From the NCBI RefSeq assembly GCF_914767665.1, contig NC_059503.1, forward strand, positions 18,972,001 through 19,036,000: DNA of 64,000 nucleotides, written 5' to 3'. Numbering within the stretch: the first letter of the stretch is position 1; every line of letters starts with the position of its first letter. A model generated the notes under the pieces. The model was not told where the DNA came from and did no database searches. It was given only the letters and a program-made list of their open reading frames with translations. The position numbers and the translations under genes are program-made. This document shows positions 1 to 12,022 of this stretch, piece after piece. The stretch is from Harmonia axyridis (lineage: Eukaryota > Arthropoda > Insecta > Coleoptera > Coccinellidae).

Positions 1-240
1 CGATCAAATCAGTGGCTGACCACTACTTCCGGTCTTGTAAAGAATTAAAAAATTGGATGGATTCGTGGATCGCTTCAAAAGATGCACAGTTTTTTCAAAG
101 CGGGATTCGTACGCTGCCCGAAAGATTGGAGAAAGTAGTGGACAGCGATGGAAACTTTGAATCATAAATGTATAATCATTTATTTTATAAACCCTCGGAT
201 TTAGTGAAAAAAAACGGCAGCCTCAAAGTTGTACGCCTAT
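1..240 (+). mobile_element. mariner element, 3' end (truncated by window edge)
   Basis: The end of a mariner-type DNA transposon: the transposase tail (3-167), a short untranslated stretch and a terminal inverted repeat near 214-240. Read inward, the terminus begins TTATACATAGGCGTACAAC, which nearly matches the terminus of the reverse-oriented relic at 14824-14845 (TTATACATAGGCGGACAAC). The two copies are therefore one family. The 5' part lies left of the window. Confidence 0.85.
3..167 (+). pseudogene. mariner transposase, C-terminal fragment
   Basis: An open frame runs from the window edge to the stop at 165-167. Its 54 residues carry the mariner C-terminal signature: DHYFRSCKELKNWMDSWIAS, a QFFQSGIRTLPER block, then EKVV and a DG pair near the end. 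In the family this segment follows the last catalytic aspartate of the DD34D transposase. No frameshift is visible here, but most of the gene is outside the window, so whether it is functional cannot be judged. The relic at 14828-15380 belongs to the same lineage and is broken. Confidence 0.85.
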
Positions 241-604
241 GTATAACACTTTTTTCAAAATACAGGGTTGTAATTATGATAATTTCAGATTGATTGTGCA
301 GTTTGAAAAAACGCGATCTGTCCTCAAATTCGATTATGTCTTTCCAGATAGCTCTTTGGCATTGAACAAGATCAGTTCCAATAGAAAACACCTTAAACCT
401 TGAAATTTTCATTGTCGTTGAGTGCACGCAACTAGAGGTTCCGTGGCCGCTTGAAATTTTTGTTTCCTCCTAATTCGAAAACCGTTCACTCGATCGAAAT
501 GAAATTTTGCATTTGTGCATATTTCAACCATTTTTCAAACATAGAAAAAATTCATGTTGATCGAATAACCAGAACTATGATAAATTAAAAAAAAAACTAA
601 AAAA
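241..604. other. intergenic or intronic AT-rich DNA
   Basis: No coding, RNA or repeat structure recognised. If the next Ig-gene exon lies left of the window, this is intron DNA downstream of exon 6296-6503. Confidence 0.4.
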
Positions 605-715
605 CTGTGGAAAACCAGTTCGTAAATTCATGCGCCAATTGCGTTCTTGGATACCACATAACTGTAGATATATCCAAGGGTGCGATTGACATGAATGAAC
701 TAGCGCTAAAAAGCT
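605..715. repeat. fold-back element, family FB (copy 1)
   Basis: Arms AGTTCGTAAATTCATGCGCC (617-636) and the complement of ATGAATGAACTAGCGC (691-706) pair around a core CTTGGATACCACATAACTGT. The same core (CTTGA-GA-CCACATAACTG type) lies in hairpins at 15449-15616 and 34336-34461, with a partial copy at 26555-26625. It is small, non-coding and probably a MITE. Confidence 0.6.
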
Positions 716-1930
716 AGTGAGTCAATTTTTAACATAGGATCGGGCTTACAATTTAGGTACTAAAAGCAATTTTCAAACTCACAATATGACTGGAATAATA
801 TCAATGATGGATGTTTTGTCGGCAGTGATCTTCTTAGGAATGAATATCGAGTTTGTTCGTAGAATTCAATGAATCAACAAAGAGAAACACTCGAAAAAGT
901 ATAGAAGAAAATATGAAGAAAAAAGGATCCAAATGATCCATTCTGCTCCATATGGAAAATCTGATGCGGCTCATACAACGTTCGTTTTTTGCCCATTCAT
1001 AATCTGAAAGGTTGTTCATTTGCATATAATTGAAGGGGTTACCATTCACAGTTGCGGCAAACCTTCAAACTGCGAATTTAATGATACTTTTTACTGGGGT
1101 ATTCTCTGAAGCCTGCCCTTTGAATGCCACGTTTTGCAGAGCTGGATAACGATGTGGTGTCTGTACATGGTATGCGTGAAGAATGCGATAATTTTTAGCT
1201 GTTTGGCGAAATGAATTCACATGTTTGATATTGCTTTCGTGGTTGAACCGGAAAGCCCGGATATCCCAGCTTTTTGTTTCATATTTGACATATTTTAAGA
1301 ATGAAAGGAAGAGATATTTTGAAGTGAGGTTCATTCTCCATTGGCGACTATTGAAACATTTTGATTTGAATGTGCTAAAATCCTCGATAACTTACATGAA
1401 AGGTACAATATGGAGTGAAATTGAGATATCCCCATTTTTTATCGACTTTCCTCATTACAATAAATACTTGGAGATTTTTTTTCTTTATTGAATAATACTA
1501 ATATCGTACTATGAATGAAGCAGTTAAAAATATTCATATTCATCATGAATGAAAATTGTGGAAAAAAGGCATCTATGGCAAATATATACACCGTGTCCGT
1601 AAAGTATGGAACAATTTCATTTTCAGCTAAACATATCATTTCAAGAAATAATCCTGAAACACATCGATTTTTGATTTTAATTTACCGCATTTTAAAATAA
1701 TAATCTAATATACAGGGTGAATTACTTTTGAGTATTGACGTCACCGTCATTTTTTTTCAAATGGAACACCCCCATTTTCCGATTACTCTAGCTGAGCTGA
1801 TTCCAAAAATGTATCAAATGTTGACTCCAATTGGTACAGGTTGGACAAAAATACAACAGTTTTGTGTGTGCTCATAAAGTTGCACGTAACATTCTTCATT
1901 AGTTAAATTAAAATATTATCAAAAATACTT
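716..1930. other. AT-rich DNA, no gene recognised
   Basis: Only short chance frames occur here, on both strands. A motif ATACAGGGTGAATTAC at 1710-1725 matches the ACAGGGTG-type termini found elsewhere in the window, but no partner end was found nearby. Confidence 0.4.
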
Positions 1931-2147
1931 ATTGTCTAGCGGCAATTGATTTGAATGTGATAGGTACCCTGTAGTTTGTTACATTTTTAGATTGAAAAAA
2001 AAAGAGCTTCTTCAAAACATGTTTGGTACTTGTGGTCTAACAGACAGAATATGAAAGAAATTATTTCTTATTTTTATACATTTTTATTCATATGAAAATG
2101 TAATAAACTATAGGGTGTTACATTCAAACCAATTGCCGCTAGGCAAT
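1931..2147. mobile_element. hairpin MITE with ~55-bp inverted arms
   Basis: The left arm 1931-1989 (TCTAGCGGCAATTGATTTGA, then ACCCTGTAGTTTGTTACAT) is the reverse complement, with a few mismatches, of the right arm 2095-2147 (ATGTAATAAACTATAGGGTG, then CAAACCAATTGCCGCTAGGC). The ~105-bp centre is AT-rich and non-coding. Long arms around a short non-coding centre are the form of a non-autonomous fold-back MITE. Target duplications are not clear. Confidence 0.7.
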
Positions 2148-3229
2148 TTTACGTCGCCAAGAGTAATGCGTTGCCTATATATAGTACATTTAGTTATAAG
2201 AATAACAATAAGTGAAAATAATTCTAATTTCCTTTTAATTGACAGGAAGAAATTCCCTATCAATTATCTATCCATATCTACCTATATTTTGTTTCATATG
2301 ATCTTATTTCTAATATTCAACCAATTCCTGACATATCTTCGAACACTTTGATCTTACGCGAGTTCTGCTGAGGGAAGATACAATAAAGTTTGCTTTGAGA
2401 AAGATGTAAATGAAGCACGGTGAAGAAATTTCTTTGCAGAATGAAATTATAATCTTTCAGAATTCATACATTCAAAGTAAATGAAACGAGAAAGCAACTT
2501 CAAAGGATCAGTCATTACAAATTATTACCGAGTCCTGTTTAATGAAGCTGGAAGTCGGCTGAAGTTAATTAACCCTGATTCCACCAAGCTGATGAACATA
2601 ATATTTCCTGCAAAAATCTGGATGAGAACAAAATATTGATGTCTGAGACTGATCAAGTTGGCAAGGTCTTACTCAAGCTGAATTTATGCAAAGAGGAAAG
2701 TGATAGAGATGTTTAATGGATTCGGTCCTTACTTGATGGAAATTCATTAGAAATAAAATAATAAAACAAAGTAGCAGAGACTAGTAGTAATTACCGTTTT
2801 ATTACTTTATCTGACAGGGATGAATTCGAATAATAATTAAAATATTATAAAGCAACTCATGAAAAAGTTTTTTCTCAACCCAGTTATAAATTAAGGAATG
2901 GCGAATCAACGAATATTCTCTGCTCAGTTTTGATTCGTTTTGTGTATTGAATTTTTTTTGAGTGCTCGTTATTCGACTAGAGCGCTGTATCATTTCGTCG
3001 CAATGTGAAACGAAGTAGAAATCATAAAATTTAGAATGACTCTTGTTAATTAGGACCTCTTACTACTACAGCAAACAAACAACGAGAATTCCAGGTGTGT
3101 CTCGAACCGAGGGCTTTGAGATTGAATTTAAAAAAAAATTTTCTACCTCAATATTTTAAAATTTTGAAGGCAACTTTCCTCATTTCTTGTAAAAGGACAG
3201 TGCATTGCAATTTGCTTTCGTCCACTATA
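2148..3229. other. AT-rich DNA, no gene recognised
   Basis: No domain-bearing frame, RNA gene or clear repeat was found in this stretch. Confidence 0.4.
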
Positions 3230-3500
3230 GAAAAAAATGATTTCTGCATGTGCAGAAGATATTGAGGGTGAGTCCAAAGATATCAAGTTCTTCAATGATT
3301 TCCAAAAAAGTGAGCAGTGGAGTTTCATTCTTAGGCCAGTCAGCCCTGGACATTTATACACTATGAGTTCGGCTGTTTCTACTTCCTTTCCACAGAGCCT
3401 GAAGATCTCATCTGCAGACTTAGCCATGCGGTAAAAAAGGTATTTGCACCTGCTTCCTGGTATAGGATTTCTTTGCCTGAGCAAGACCCAAAGTGTTTCT
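3230..3500 (-). pseudogene. non-LTR retrotransposon ORF2, C-terminal remnant
   Basis: The minus frame carries LFYRMAKSADEIFRLCGKEV, then ETAELIVYKCPGLTGLR and KSLKNLISLDSP. The cysteine-bearing segment (RLCG ... ETAE ... KCP) is the region after the RNase H domain in LINEs of the I/R1/Jockey kind. The fragment at 38218-38785 has the same signature, with ETAEHMLCKCPEMAGLR reconstructed from its longest frame, joined to a clear RNase H domain. A third scrap is at 29088-29155. The piece is 5'-truncated; its frame is open but the element is dead. The exact clade is not certain. Confidence 0.65.
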
Positions 3501-4069
3501 CCAGAGGGTTTTTCTATTGTCCAACCATTGTTTATATAATCTTGGTAGCTATACAAGAAAAATATGTCCTGACAATAATTATTCAATCATTTTGTTGAAT
3601 ACTATAATTTGGTGAAAACATACCAAGTGGAAGTTCTGGGAGTTGGACTCATCTTCAGTACTTTAAAATCAGTGTTATTGTTCTATAGAAAATATTATTT
3701 CAGCAAGTAGATATATAAATTTTGTAATATTCCCCATTCAACATTTAATGAAAAACATACAAAATTCACGCCATTCAAACAAAAATCTGTTCTTCACTCA
3801 ATATTTTTCGCTCTTTTCAAATTTCTGTTCAATTTTTTTTGTCTCCTATACCGAGTGATATTTTTCACCTGTCACGTGAATTGAAATTTTTCAGTATGGG
3901 CTTGCAATTATTTTATTTTTTTGTGAGCTGATGGATAGTTTTTCATTGAACAATGACCAAATAATATTAAATAAACGACAATTTGTCTCTTATTTTTACT
4001 CTGCACGACATTTTCATTGTGAACAAATTATTGTCAACTTTTGTAATAACGGTCACCCCTGTTAATATA
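3501..4069. other. AT-rich DNA, no gene recognised
   Basis: Nothing beyond low-complexity AT-rich sequence was recognised. Confidence 0.4.
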
Positions 4070-4445
4070 TTACCCTGTGTATCTCAAAAATTGGTCAAAG
4101 CAGAGCCAATACTTTTTGATATTATAATAGTGTTCTTGTTCTAAGAGTAATGACAAAAAATTCCACGAATGATTTTTTCAATTACAGGGTGAATTATGAA
4201 CTAAACGAATTTCATTGTGAATAATGTTTGACCCACTCCCTATCTAACTATGATTTTTTTGAAAACCAGTCTAAAATTATTATAGGTAAGCAATTTTTAT
4301 GGTTCAAAATTGTTTTATACAATGTTTTCCAAGAAATATTATTTTAATGAAATGTCATATTTCGAATTTGACCCAACGTATCTCGAAAATTAGCCACTGG
4401 ATAGAGTTGGACCAATAGACTTTCTTGTTCAGGAGGTCATATTCT
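4070..4445. repeat. ACAGGGTG-type repeat fragments
   Basis: TACCCTGTGTATCTC (4071-4085) and ATTACAGGGTGAATTATG (4182-4199) face each other about 100 bp apart. A diverged direct echo of the first block follows (GTATCTCGAAAATTAGCC from 4378, then TTCTTGTTC near 4424). This looks like overlapping remnants of a dispersed TIR-type repeat. Confidence 0.4.
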
Positions 4446-5313
4446 ACAACATACGAAAAATTCGGAAAAATCAACCGCCGATAATTTTTCCAATAGGCTG
4501 CTGCCTGGTCTTTTCAGCGATGCAAATAAATTTGAAATTTTTCCGTCCCTGTGTTTCCTGGCAATAAAAAGTCACTTCATTTCATTAATTAATCAAGAGA
4601 AGAACTAGCCTTCTGAGGCCCACTTAGTGAACCGATTTTTTACGTTCATCAAGAAAGAGATTGATAAATCAAGTTCGTCTAATTCACACCGAGCATGTTT
4701 GATTAATTGATCCAAAATGATTTAATAACTTTCTATACCGATGCAAAAAGTGCTTCTGCAGCGTGAACTGGGCGTGCTTTCTTTCAACATGATTGATAGT
4801 TTGGTGGACTGTATTCTATTTCCATCAAGTCGGTGCGATATTGAGTTGAAAAAGTTATATATTGGCTTATGTGGTGGAAAGTTGATGATTTTTTTAGTGA
4901 GAAAGTTCGACAATGGCAACTCCACCCATATGATATCATAAATTATCAACTTTTGACTTAACGAATTCTCACACTAATTGAAAAGTTAACGTGGAGTTTT
5001 AGCTTCAAACGAGATTTTGTGGATTAGTATTATGCTCGCCTTCGTGGTAATTCGACTGTAAACTTTGTTTTTGAATTTGCCATATCTGAAATTCCATGGA
5101 TTCCAAAATTTAATTTGATAGGAGTTTTCCAACTCGCGTAAATTTTTACATTTTATGGAGATCAGTTTCCGTGTTCAGGGCGTGGAGTTTGGATAAAAAA
5201 ATATTTTGGCTTATTATTGTTCATGTTTTGAAATTTGAGAAATGCAAATTTTATGACATTTGTCATATCAATGAAGGAATCGATTGTCAAAGTAATTATC
5301 AGATGTAGGCTCA
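4446..5313. other. AT-rich DNA, no gene recognised
   Basis: Frames overlapping on both strands near 4722-4949 lack any recognised domain and look like chance. No other structure was seen. Confidence 0.35.
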
Positions 5314-5886
5314 GAGTAATAAACATAGTTAGAGGGAGTATATGTCATTTTCAGTAAGCGAATTTTATCCCCAACATGAACTATCAAATTTGACATGAAG
5401 CGCGCGGTAATGAAAACATATCAGTGATAGGATATTTCACTCAATTTTCGAGTTTCCCACAAAGAACGCACTTCTTATGTCCCATAGTGAATCAACGTTT
5501 CATATTAACCCAAAATATATTGAAATGAATAGCCTAATATATCAGAAATTCAGAAAACAAACTACATCCACGCCAAACAACTTGAAACAACGGATGACAC
5601 TAGGAGAGCAAAAGTTGCCAAACCTTGGATTCGAGCAGACAGATATAGAAAATAATGAATATTCTGCTAATTATAAATTTGACAATTAGGAAAAATATCG
5701 GATATCAAATATGCAAATTTAAATATTTAATCGGGAAACACTCAAATAAATATATTTCATTCAATATACATTCATAACGATATGGTAAAATTGTTGATTT
5801 TAAAATATATCACAATCCGACAACGTAATCTGAACATGTTGGGGACATGTATAAATTGCGTAATACTCCCTCTATATATGTTTAAT
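5314..5886 (-). mobile_element. complete ~570-bp TIR MITE (family M1)
   Basis: The left end GTAATAAACATAGTTAGAGG (5316-5335) and the reverse complement of the right end (ATTAAACATATATAGAGGGA) form an imperfect ~24-bp terminal inverted repeat. The interior is non-coding. Its reverse complement matches 16722-16933 (AATATGAAACGTTGATTCAC, then CGCGCTTCATGTCAAATTT) and both halves of the interrupted copy at 17835-18960. Three copies define the family's ends and orientation. The host superfamily cannot be set from the termini alone. Confidence 0.75.
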
Positions 5887-6295
5887 ATTTTATGGATAAA
5901 GGCAATACGAATCGTTGTTCATTCAAAATAATCATTCAGTTATGATAATGTTAAATGCGATTTCAGAAAAAAAATGTATGTGTCCTTCAAGTAAAAGCAC
6001 ATTCCCAAACTCCTACGTTTACATTGACTTCCGGGAAAGTATCGCTTTTACTACTAGGTACCTAGATTATGTACTATTTGTATCAAATAAATCAACATCG
6101 AGGATATATTCACCACTCATCATTTACATTTCTGAGATCATTTCAACATTATATTAATTCGTAGAATACATGTTTCCTCAATATAAACGAAAACTTAGAG
6201 AAGAAAGGAAAAATTCTCTTCTAACATACCTTTCAGACAGGTTTCAATCAAAGGAAAAAAGGTTGACCCCTTGCAAAGATATAAATGACACTCAC
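5887..6295 (-). other. intron 3' of the Ig exon
   Basis: Directly downstream of the donor at 6295-6290 on the minus strand. No further Ig coding sequence (expected to begin with the -TN CCN CCN that gives V-P-P) was found between 1 and 6290, so the next exon is probably outside the window. Confidence 0.5.
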
Positions 6296-6503
6296 CATAT
6301 ACGTCCAAGCACCCTTTTTGAATTTTCATCTGGGATGTATTTATTTGACACATATAACACCCGCGGTCAGTCTCTTTGAGCTGTTTTATTCTCAGATGCC
6401 ATGTGCGAAGGTTGTCGTGCGTAACGCTGATACGGGAATTGTGAGTTACAACCTTTGTGTGCAGGCTCAAAATGGTCTGGTCTTCAGCTCGAACCCAAGC
6501 CAC
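6296..6503 (-). CDS. DIP/Lachesin-like Ig protein, exon for second half of Ig domain
   Basis: This 208-bp exon encodes the C-to-G strand half of an immunoglobulin domain of an insect DIP/Lachesin-type cell-surface adhesion protein. Such proteins bind Dpr-like partners on neurons. It opens after acceptor TTATATTTCAG with VAWVRAEDQTIL, continues through THNSRISVTHDNLRTWHLRI and ends KETDRGCYMCQINT ... KGCLDVY. The C-strand tryptophan, the D-x-G-x-Y-x-C motif and the F-strand cysteine are all present. The donor ATATG/GTGAGT leaves phase 1, which fits the V-P-P that follows LDVx in the family. The extra cysteines in RGCYMC and KGCLDV may pair with each other, as I recall for some DIP members; that is inference. 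It joins exon 57515-57639 in phase 0. Which DIP or Lachesin paralogue it is cannot be decided. Confidence 0.92.
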
Positions 6504-7379
6504 CTGAAATATAAGAGGTCATTATTCAATCTTAAGCTTAATTCATTTCCGCCGATATTATAGCAGCCAAGAAATATTATGCTCGATTCAGGGTGATAAA
6601 TAGTATTACATTGAACGAGAACCGAAAAAAGAAAAGTAGGAATGAAATATATAATATATTTCTGTCTTAAGATTGAATATTCATGGATTTAAAATGTTTT
6701 TTGGTTTGTTGATGGTTTGCTGATATCATACAGTGAAATAATTTTCCTGATGGTTGGATTATAGGAAAACGAATTGGTTTCTGGAATGGAGTAACAAAAG
6801 CTCATGACTGTCTGGAAAATCAAGGAATTAAAGAACCACTTCGAAAAGGTCCATCTTTGAAGATAAGCCAGGTGAAACTGTTTGTTTGCTTTATTTTCAG
6901 GTTTTTGTCAAGTCTGTTTTTTTTCAATGTTCAGAATTCTTCAGAGAGCATTTTGCATATAATGCTTCACTAAATGTCACCTCGTACTTCCTGGTAACAG
7001 TTTTTATAGGCCAATCTTTCCTAGCTTTTATTTTTGGTGCTTAGTATTTTTCCAAAACCACTCGAGCATTCACAATTTCATCAGCAGTTCGGTTGTACAA
7101 TTATCTTTTTCTGTACTTCCACTGTCGCTTTTTGGCGAATACATCTTCTCGATGTGATCGATAGAAGTGCTCAAATAACGATAAGAAACAAATATAGTAA
7201 ATAAACAAACCATAGTAAACAGTTTCTACCTACCGTGGCACACACATCCCTTTACTTATTCTTAGAGAATATCTATGCAAGTATAAGGCAATTGTTATGA
7301 ATACAAAAAAAGAGGAAATGCTTCTGCTGCTACTTTTTTCTACAACTCAAAGCTTATCAAGAATACCCTTCAATTTTAT

Positions 7380-7800
7380 GAATATGGCTCTATGAGTCTA
7401 TGAGGAAAATTATTTCATAGAAACCATCTTGGTATATCAAATTCATCATCCCCTCAAGGTGGGTGGTAACATAATCAGAAATCTTAAATGGCATCCCAAC
7501 ACACTCGACCGAAAATATTGCTGATGTAAGTGAAAGTGTTGGAGAAGATCCAAATTCATCCATCTTCGGCGCGCACAGCATTTGGGCCTCTATTATGGCA
7601 CGCTAGGGCGTATTTCACATCTAAATTAGCATTTCCATCCTTTTACAGTTTAGTTGACACAATAATTGAAGCCAAGGATGTGAATGAACACTGGATTAGG
7701 AGAAATTGGCCCTCAAAAGATGTCATGATTCAAGGAAAACGAAACGTAATAAACGGAGCTTTGATTACGGGTACAAGCAGTACAAAATTTCATTCAGAAT
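7380..7800. other. possible decayed coding sequence, unrecognised
   Basis: Somewhat richer in G+C than its surroundings, with short open frames on both strands (7390-7581 minus, 7530-7805 plus). None matches a family I know. It may be a relic of a transposase, but no catalytic motif is visible. Confidence 0.2.
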
Positions 7801-10800
7801 CTTGAAGTACAGTATTATGTACAATTAGTGGAAACTTTTTTTACAGACTTCAAAATTCTCGGTTGTAACACGAGAATAAAAATCACTACCTCTAGATCGC
7901 TTTCCTGGAAACTTGGTGATTTGAGTGACATTAAAACAAAGGAAGATCGATAGTATACAAAAATAAACATAATGACCTCCACCAAAACTACCTTTCTGAA
8001 CTCCATACTAGAAAGTCATATAAGAGGAAATCGGTCACTAATCTATGTTAAAATTGTGATAAATTTTCAAATCTAGGTGCTTCTGATAAGAAATATTCAT
8101 ATTTTCTTGAAACTGTCAAAAGTAATAGTTATAACGTGAAATAATATGAATGATTTGAGAAAAAAATGCCTCATTTGTCATTTCTCGAATAATAATAGAC
8201 AGGAATCGAAGCATATTTCGGATTCTGCATACAAATATTAACCAGGAATAGTTGAAAAATTGCTGGCACCAAAATGTCTGTTGTACTGCGTTATAGGTTA
8301 TGATTATTATACCGAATCTGTTATAATAATGTATATAACAAATGTATGTCGTGTTATAATTATTATATCGCACCTTATTATGAAGTTTGTAGGGCAATGC
8401 GAATGAAATGTTCGCTTGAATTATTTCGTATATTCTCTTATCTTGGATTACTTTGGAATGAGATTCTGTTTATTATTATTTCATTATGTTATTCTATCAA
8501 ATCAGCCGTTACATGTTATTCCAGATATTTGCGAGTTTTATCACGAAAATAAGCTTCTATTTTGTAGAGATTTTCCTTATATATTCAGGATGACAGGATT
8601 AGCAAACAGATGTAGATTAATTCTCAAGATATTCGTCACTTCTCAAACATCAGAAGATGGCAACCATCATTTGCATACCCTCTGAAACTCCTGGATGCGA
8701 CCTAAACCGCCTTCATAATTCCTATTTAATATCTCATTAATTAACGTTTGCTTGTATTCAAATTTGTTTTCCTCAGTTACCCTGGTTTTCTAAGTTTACT
8801 CAAGATGAATAATATGAATACATGTTGTCACGAACCGGAATAAATTTTCAGTTTTGAGCCCGAGAATGAGGATTTCGTGGTACATAGTCTCTTTCATTAG
8901 AGTTCATTCAAGATATTTGATTATGTTTATTGTACGACTCCTTTGGTGGAACTTCAAAGTTGGTGTACTGATATTTCCGGTAAGCAGTCACGACTCGAGA
9001 GGGAGACCATACGGTAATGAAGAATAATTTTTATACTTCTTACATTGAGACATAACACATCTATAATTCAAGTTGTTTTTGAGGTACGATAAGTGCCTCA
9101 TGAAAACAGAATGAGATGTTCGCCAATGTGACGGAAATATTAGAATCTCTACTAAAAAGCCTCCAAAAATAAAGTTGCACACAAAGTTGAAGTTATTATT
9201 GATGATATTTATATCACGATAAAAAATTCTGTTTCAAATTATTAATGCGAATGTCTAATAAAGCACACAATAATTATTATATTTTGAAATGAGTGTCTAC
9301 TTCCTCAGGACAAATTCACGAAAATCTAGTTTTCTGATCCATCGCTATGCAACAGAGAGTTTTCTTTCCAGAAAAGTTGCTGAAATAGTTATTTGTTTTA
9401 CTAGGCAGTAAAGTAGTAGATTGACTGCCGAATTGAACATATAATTTTTCTCCGAATGTAATAATATATGTAGGATATTGTATTTGCAAATTATTACAAT
9501 TCTCACAATTTTTTCATCTGTGATGATAAATTAAAACGAAATTTGATAGAAATCGCCATTTTTGAAATGATTGGTTGCTGTGAGAATGTTTCTATTTATA
9601 ACAATTATAGTTGTACAAATTATGAAATATCTGGCAGGTTTTTGGAAACATATAGTATAATAGAATAGTGACTAAGAAGTACCTAACCCTCCGGAAATAA
9701 GGGAGTTGGTAAAAAATTATGATTGTCAGACAATGTCGAATGTTTTTTCCCATTGGGAATAATAATTTTGCTGCCCAGGAAGGAAAATTGATTCTTTGCT
9801 GATTAATATGTGTCCGCAAAATTAGTATTTGCTGTCAATCGGAGAAAAAGGTACTTCTCTGGCCTAGACACCAAAAATTAATTACCTCTGGTCTTTAATA
9901 AGAATTCTCTATGTTTCTTTCTCTAGATACGCGCATCCGCATCTCGACCAATCGCATACGATGAATTGACAAATTACCGTGTCTTTGAAAATTCCAGTGG
10001 TGTAACATGAATTGAAGCCTTCAAAATCGTTGCACACACCTCTGACCAGGAAATAGAAAAAAAAAGAAATTTTTTCGTTATGTATGAATATCTCAGATCG
10101 AAATAAAACTCGATGGCATGAGATCCAGCACAGCACGTCGAAAAAAACATACCCCGACATGACAACTGGAGCAAATGATAAAAGTAATAATTAGTGTGGT
10201 TTATTACAAGGGAAAATTCCGCAAACGTACCATGTCCCCTTGCGAATGGAAAAAAATTATTTGTGTAGTAACTCCAACGTTTTTCGGCTTTAGTTTGACG
10301 ATGTTAAGATAATTATTATGTTATTTAAGACGGAGTTAAATGCAACAAAGAAATTGTCATAAATATCCTTCCAGCCCTTCTTGCGTTGTGTATCTAAATA
10401 GACTTGAAGAAATTGACATCCAGAGATCTAATCTATATGGAATCTGCCAAAAGTATGCAACTAGTCCTTTCAACAAATGCACGAAAAGAAACACGAACCT
10501 ATGTATCAAATTGACAATATTGTGTTCGAGAAACAAAGCAGAGGTCTCAATGAAATCCCTTAGGTACTATGATTGTGAATATATTTCTGATATCGACTAA
10601 TCATTGACCTGCAATCTTCAACAGGACATCACAAGGCTAATAAAACTTAATCAGATAGCAATTGACTGTATACACACAATCGACACACGAACTCAATTAA
10701 GCCTTGACCACACGTTCAGACGACAATCAGTACAGAGTGTGAATGATATTATTGATGTAGTGAACAATCATTAGATTGGATCCCTTTGACGCCAAATCGA

Positions 10801-10851
10801 TCTCGACATTTATACCTATGACTGTGTATCACACTACTAACCAGAGGGGTT
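7801..10851. other. intron DNA, no gene recognised
   Basis: AT-rich with scattered short frames, including 8116-8397 and 9909-10174 on the minus strand. None shows a domain, codon pattern or splice context that supports a gene. Confidence 0.4.
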
Positions 10852-10902
10852 CAACTCTACATGGATAGTGAAGTATGATTTCACTATTGTGTAATCAGAG
10901 TT
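10852..10902. repeat. short inverted repeat (hairpin)
   Basis: A perfect 8-bp stem (ATAGTGAA / TTCACTAT) around a 6-base loop, with an outer AACTCT / AGAGTT pair. It may be the core of a decayed fold-back element; no function is evident. Confidence 0.4.
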
Positions 10903-11309
10903 GATATATTCGAATACCTATCATAATAAAACTTTAACCAATTGATTATGCTACAAATGCTCAATTTTAAGTTTGTCTATTTTTGCGGTGGAGTTAGCAA
11001 TTTTTATATTTTGTGTTAGATCTTTTCAGTTCTCACTTCATGGAAATTTAGTTCAAATAAAAACTAATGGAATCAATATTCATAATGTAGAAATGTAGAA
11101 TCATGATAAAGATGAGGAAAGCTTTGGTGCTCGTAAGCAATGGCATATATTGAAAGGGGAGAATGGGAAGCATGCAATCTTTTTTTTTAATTGTATATAT
11201 TTTTCGACTCAATTATTTTTTTTAGTAGGAGTGATATCCTAAAAGCCTCCAACCTCCATAACAATATCCTCATTAATAATATAAGCAGCTTAGTATTAGA
11301 GGATTGCTA

Positions 11310-11325
11310 CTAACCTAACCTAACC
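11310..11325. repeat. short interstitial telomere-like repeat
   Basis: CTAACCTAACCTAACC is three units of the insect telomere motif TTAGG read on the other strand. It is too short to be a telomere and may be chance or a repair scar. Confidence 0.4.
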
Positions 11326-11971
11326 ATATTTTCAAATGAATGAATTATAAATATTCCCACAAGTGTATAGATCTCATAGCTTAATAATATTACTTATAAT
11401 TCATGAAAAGCTGATGTTTACTTCGTGATTATGATTTTAGTTGAATTTCACGCTTTCACTAGTGCTGGAGTAAGATTAAGTATGTTATCCAACTATAAAC
11501 TCCTCAGTTCCATTAAAGTTCTATACCAATATCAATTAATCATTCAATATGCCTTAAGTTTGTTGCTCGAAAACATCTTCACTTGCATGGCTTGTTCTTC
11601 ATGCCATGCAGAACGAATTAATTTGTCGAGTCCTTGTGGATGTACTAATCTCATTTCACATTTTAGAGGTTATGTTCTAAGCATGAACGTCAGAGCCGGG
11701 TGATTCTGAGCATGGTGGCAAAATGCCTCTTGTAAATTAAGTTAGAGTGTTATAAAATCAACGATTCTGGAGAAAAGGAGCTACGTAAGTTTAGTGGTAG
11801 TGGGAGAGAATTTTCTATCGCGTGTCCCTTGTGACTGAAAATCAATGGTCTGTTAACTTAATTGAATATACACGCATTGAGTTCTCACTATGGGATTCAT
11901 TAGCTTCTATCGATACCTTCTCTACGGAAATTGGGCGATTCCAATTTATAAGCTGATAGGAAATGTTTGCA

Positions 11972-12022
11972 TAGTGGCTTAAGGCTTGTGCTTGTGACCG
12001 GAAGATCGCAGGTTTGAATTGA
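11972..12022 (+). mobile_element. tRNA-like Pol III promoter, probable SINE head
   Basis: TGGCTTAAGGC (11975-11985) resembles an A box, and GGTTTGAATTG (12011-12021) resembles a B box, about 35 bases apart as in tRNA-derived SINEs. The surrounding sequence does not fold as a full tRNA and lacks an intact acceptor stem. The extent of the element is unknown. Confidence 0.35.

Noticed and set aside
7390..7805. Frames on both strands that look protein-like
   Set aside because: No catalytic motif or known family signature; kept only as an unrecognised segment.
11310..11325. Telomeric TTAGG-type repeats as evidence of a telomere-proximal site
   Set aside because: Only three units, surrounded by intron sequence; similar two-unit runs near 58855-58910 are equally uninformative.
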